A DNA stretch of 7,738 nucleotides. It comes from Verrucomicrobiota bacterium (GTDB lineage: Bacteria; Verrucomicrobiota; Verrucomicrobiia; Limisphaerales; JAFMIX01). Made by a program: the position numbers and the translations under genes. Positions 7,077 to 7,738 of this stretch are shown piece after piece. How positions within the stretch are numbered: the first letter of the stretch is position 1; each line of letters begins with the position of its first letter. Under the pieces are notes generated by a model. It saw only the letters and a list, made by a program, of their open reading frames with translations, was not told the DNA's origin and ran no database searches. The stretch spans positions 1 through 7,738 of the forward strand of contig JAPLTZ010000018.1 in NCBI GenBank assembly GCA_026397895.1, read 5' to 3'.

Positions 7077-7738
7077 ATGCCACTCTCCGACATCGAAATC
7101 GCCCGCGCCGCCAAAATCAAACCCATCCGCGAAATCGCGGCGAAGCTGCACATCCCCGACGAAGACCTCGAGCAATACGGCCACTACAAGGCCAAGGTCT
7201 CGCTCGACTACTTCCACACGCTCGACAACGCCCCGACCGGCAAGCTCATCCTCGTCACCGCCATCAACCCCACGCCCGCCGGCGAAGGCAAGACCACCGC
7301 GACCGTCGGCCTCGGCGACGGCCTCAACCGCATCGGCAAGCGCACCGTCATCTGCCTGCGCGAACCCTCCCTCGGCCCGTGCTTCGGCGTCAAAGGCGGC
7401 GCGGCGGGCGGCGGCTACGCGCAGGTGATTCCGATGGAGGACATCAACCTCCATTTCACCGGCGACTTCCACGCCATCGGCGCTGCGCACAACCTCCTGT
7501 CCGCGATGCTCGACAACCACCTCAACCACGGCAACGCCCTCAACATTGACGTCAACCGCATCGCCTGGCGCCGCGTCGTGGACATGAATGACCGCGCCCT
7601 CCGCGACATCGTCGTCGGCCTCGGCGGCACCGCCAACGGCATCCCGCGCGAATCCGGCTACGACATCACCGTCGCCTCCGAAGTCATGGCGGTTTTCTGT
7701 CTGTCCGAATCGCTGGCCGAACTCCGCGAGCGCCTCGG
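7077..7738 (+). CDS. fhs: Formate--tetrahydrofolate ligase, N-terminal part, cut by window end
   Basis: Starts MPLSDIEIARAAKIKPI and is open to the last base; 220 complete codons are visible of a protein usually near 555-560 residues. The enzyme makes 10-formyl-THF from formate, THF and ATP. Seen: the nucleotide loop PTPAGEGKTT (65-74), the first family signature GVKGGAAGGGY (104-114) and the second signature VASEVMAVFCL (199-209). These are the two PROSITE-type FTHFS signatures, so the family call is near certain. The 33-base gap after the methyltransferase has no strong Shine-Dalgarno (only a weak GAAAG about 10 bases ahead of the start codon) and no terminator, consistent with co-transcription. 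In the cell it takes formate from the dehydrogenase upstream and feeds the cyclohydrolase/dehydrogenase step, or runs in reverse to yield ATP from formyl-THF. No lesions are seen in the visible part. Confidence 0.97.
   Translation, partial: MPLSDIEIARAAKIKPIREIAAKLHIPDEDLEQYGHYKAKVSLDYFHTLDNAPTGKLILVTAINPTPAGEGKTTATVGLGDGLNRIGKRTVICLREPSLGPCFGVKGGAAGGGYAQVIPMEDINLHFTGDFHAIGAAHNLLSAMLDNHLNHGNALNIDVNRIAWRRVVDMNDRALRDIVVGLGGTANGIPRESGYDITVASEVMAVFCLSESLAELRERL

Noticed and set aside
1..7738. tRNA, rRNA, CRISPR array, insertion sequence or phage genes
   Set aside because: Scanning by eye found no cloverleaf, conserved rRNA segment, regularly spaced repeats, transposase or phage motifs.

Overview
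The window is GC-rich (about 65-70% in the coding stretches I hand-counted). Both ends are cut inside genes, and it encodes one-carbon (formate/tetrahydrofolate) metabolism. Nearly all real genes are on the + strand, and Shine-Dalgarno-like motifs are weak or absent. The palindromic intergenic element at 1116-1257 resembles intergenic palindromes I associate with Verrucomicrobiota. Together these suggest an uncultivated anaerobic or facultative bacterium of the Verrucomicrobiota/Planctomycetota kind. That assignment is inference at moderate-to-low confidence; no rRNA or phylogenetic marker is present.

Layout. Bases 2-1066 hold the C-terminal part of a molybdopterin formate dehydrogenase catalytic subunit. 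A structured inverted-repeat element follows (1116-1257). Bases 1278-3847 hold a second, diverged formate dehydrogenase catalytic subunit. It carries its 2Fe-2S and 4Fe-4S domains and the active-site Cys-His pair, but just after that pair the frame breaks and about 30 residues of the family sequence are missing. A 27-codon ORF overlaps its stop codon. Bases 3931-4502 are a lower-GC island (about 54%). It holds a minus-strand small membrane protein whose start and stop are bordered by sequences matching the integron core-site consensus, plus a short region of bulged hairpins. A three-gene + strand cluster then follows: a methylenetetrahydrofolate reductase fused to a MetV-type cysteine-rich domain (4503-6164), a methyltetrahydrofolate methyltransferase of the AcsE/MtgA pterin-binding type (6177-7043), and the start of formate-tetrahydrofolate ligase (7077 to the window end).

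How the genes fit together. Formate dehydrogenase interconverts CO2 and formate. Formate-THF ligase attaches formate to THF. After a cyclohydrolase/dehydrogenase step not seen here (FolD), MetF/MetV makes methyl-THF, and the AcsE-like enzyme exchanges the methyl group with a corrinoid protein. This is the methyl branch of the Wood-Ljungdahl pathway, usable reductively or in the oxidative direction (methyl group to formate to CO2). No CO dehydrogenase/acetyl-CoA synthase, corrinoid protein or glycine-cleavage gene is visible, so direction and end product cannot be decided from this window.

Nothing here is clearly a new defence or mobile system. The points most worth a second look are the broken second formate dehydrogenase, the cassette-like membrane gene, the palindromic element and the compact metFV-acsE-fhs cluster.
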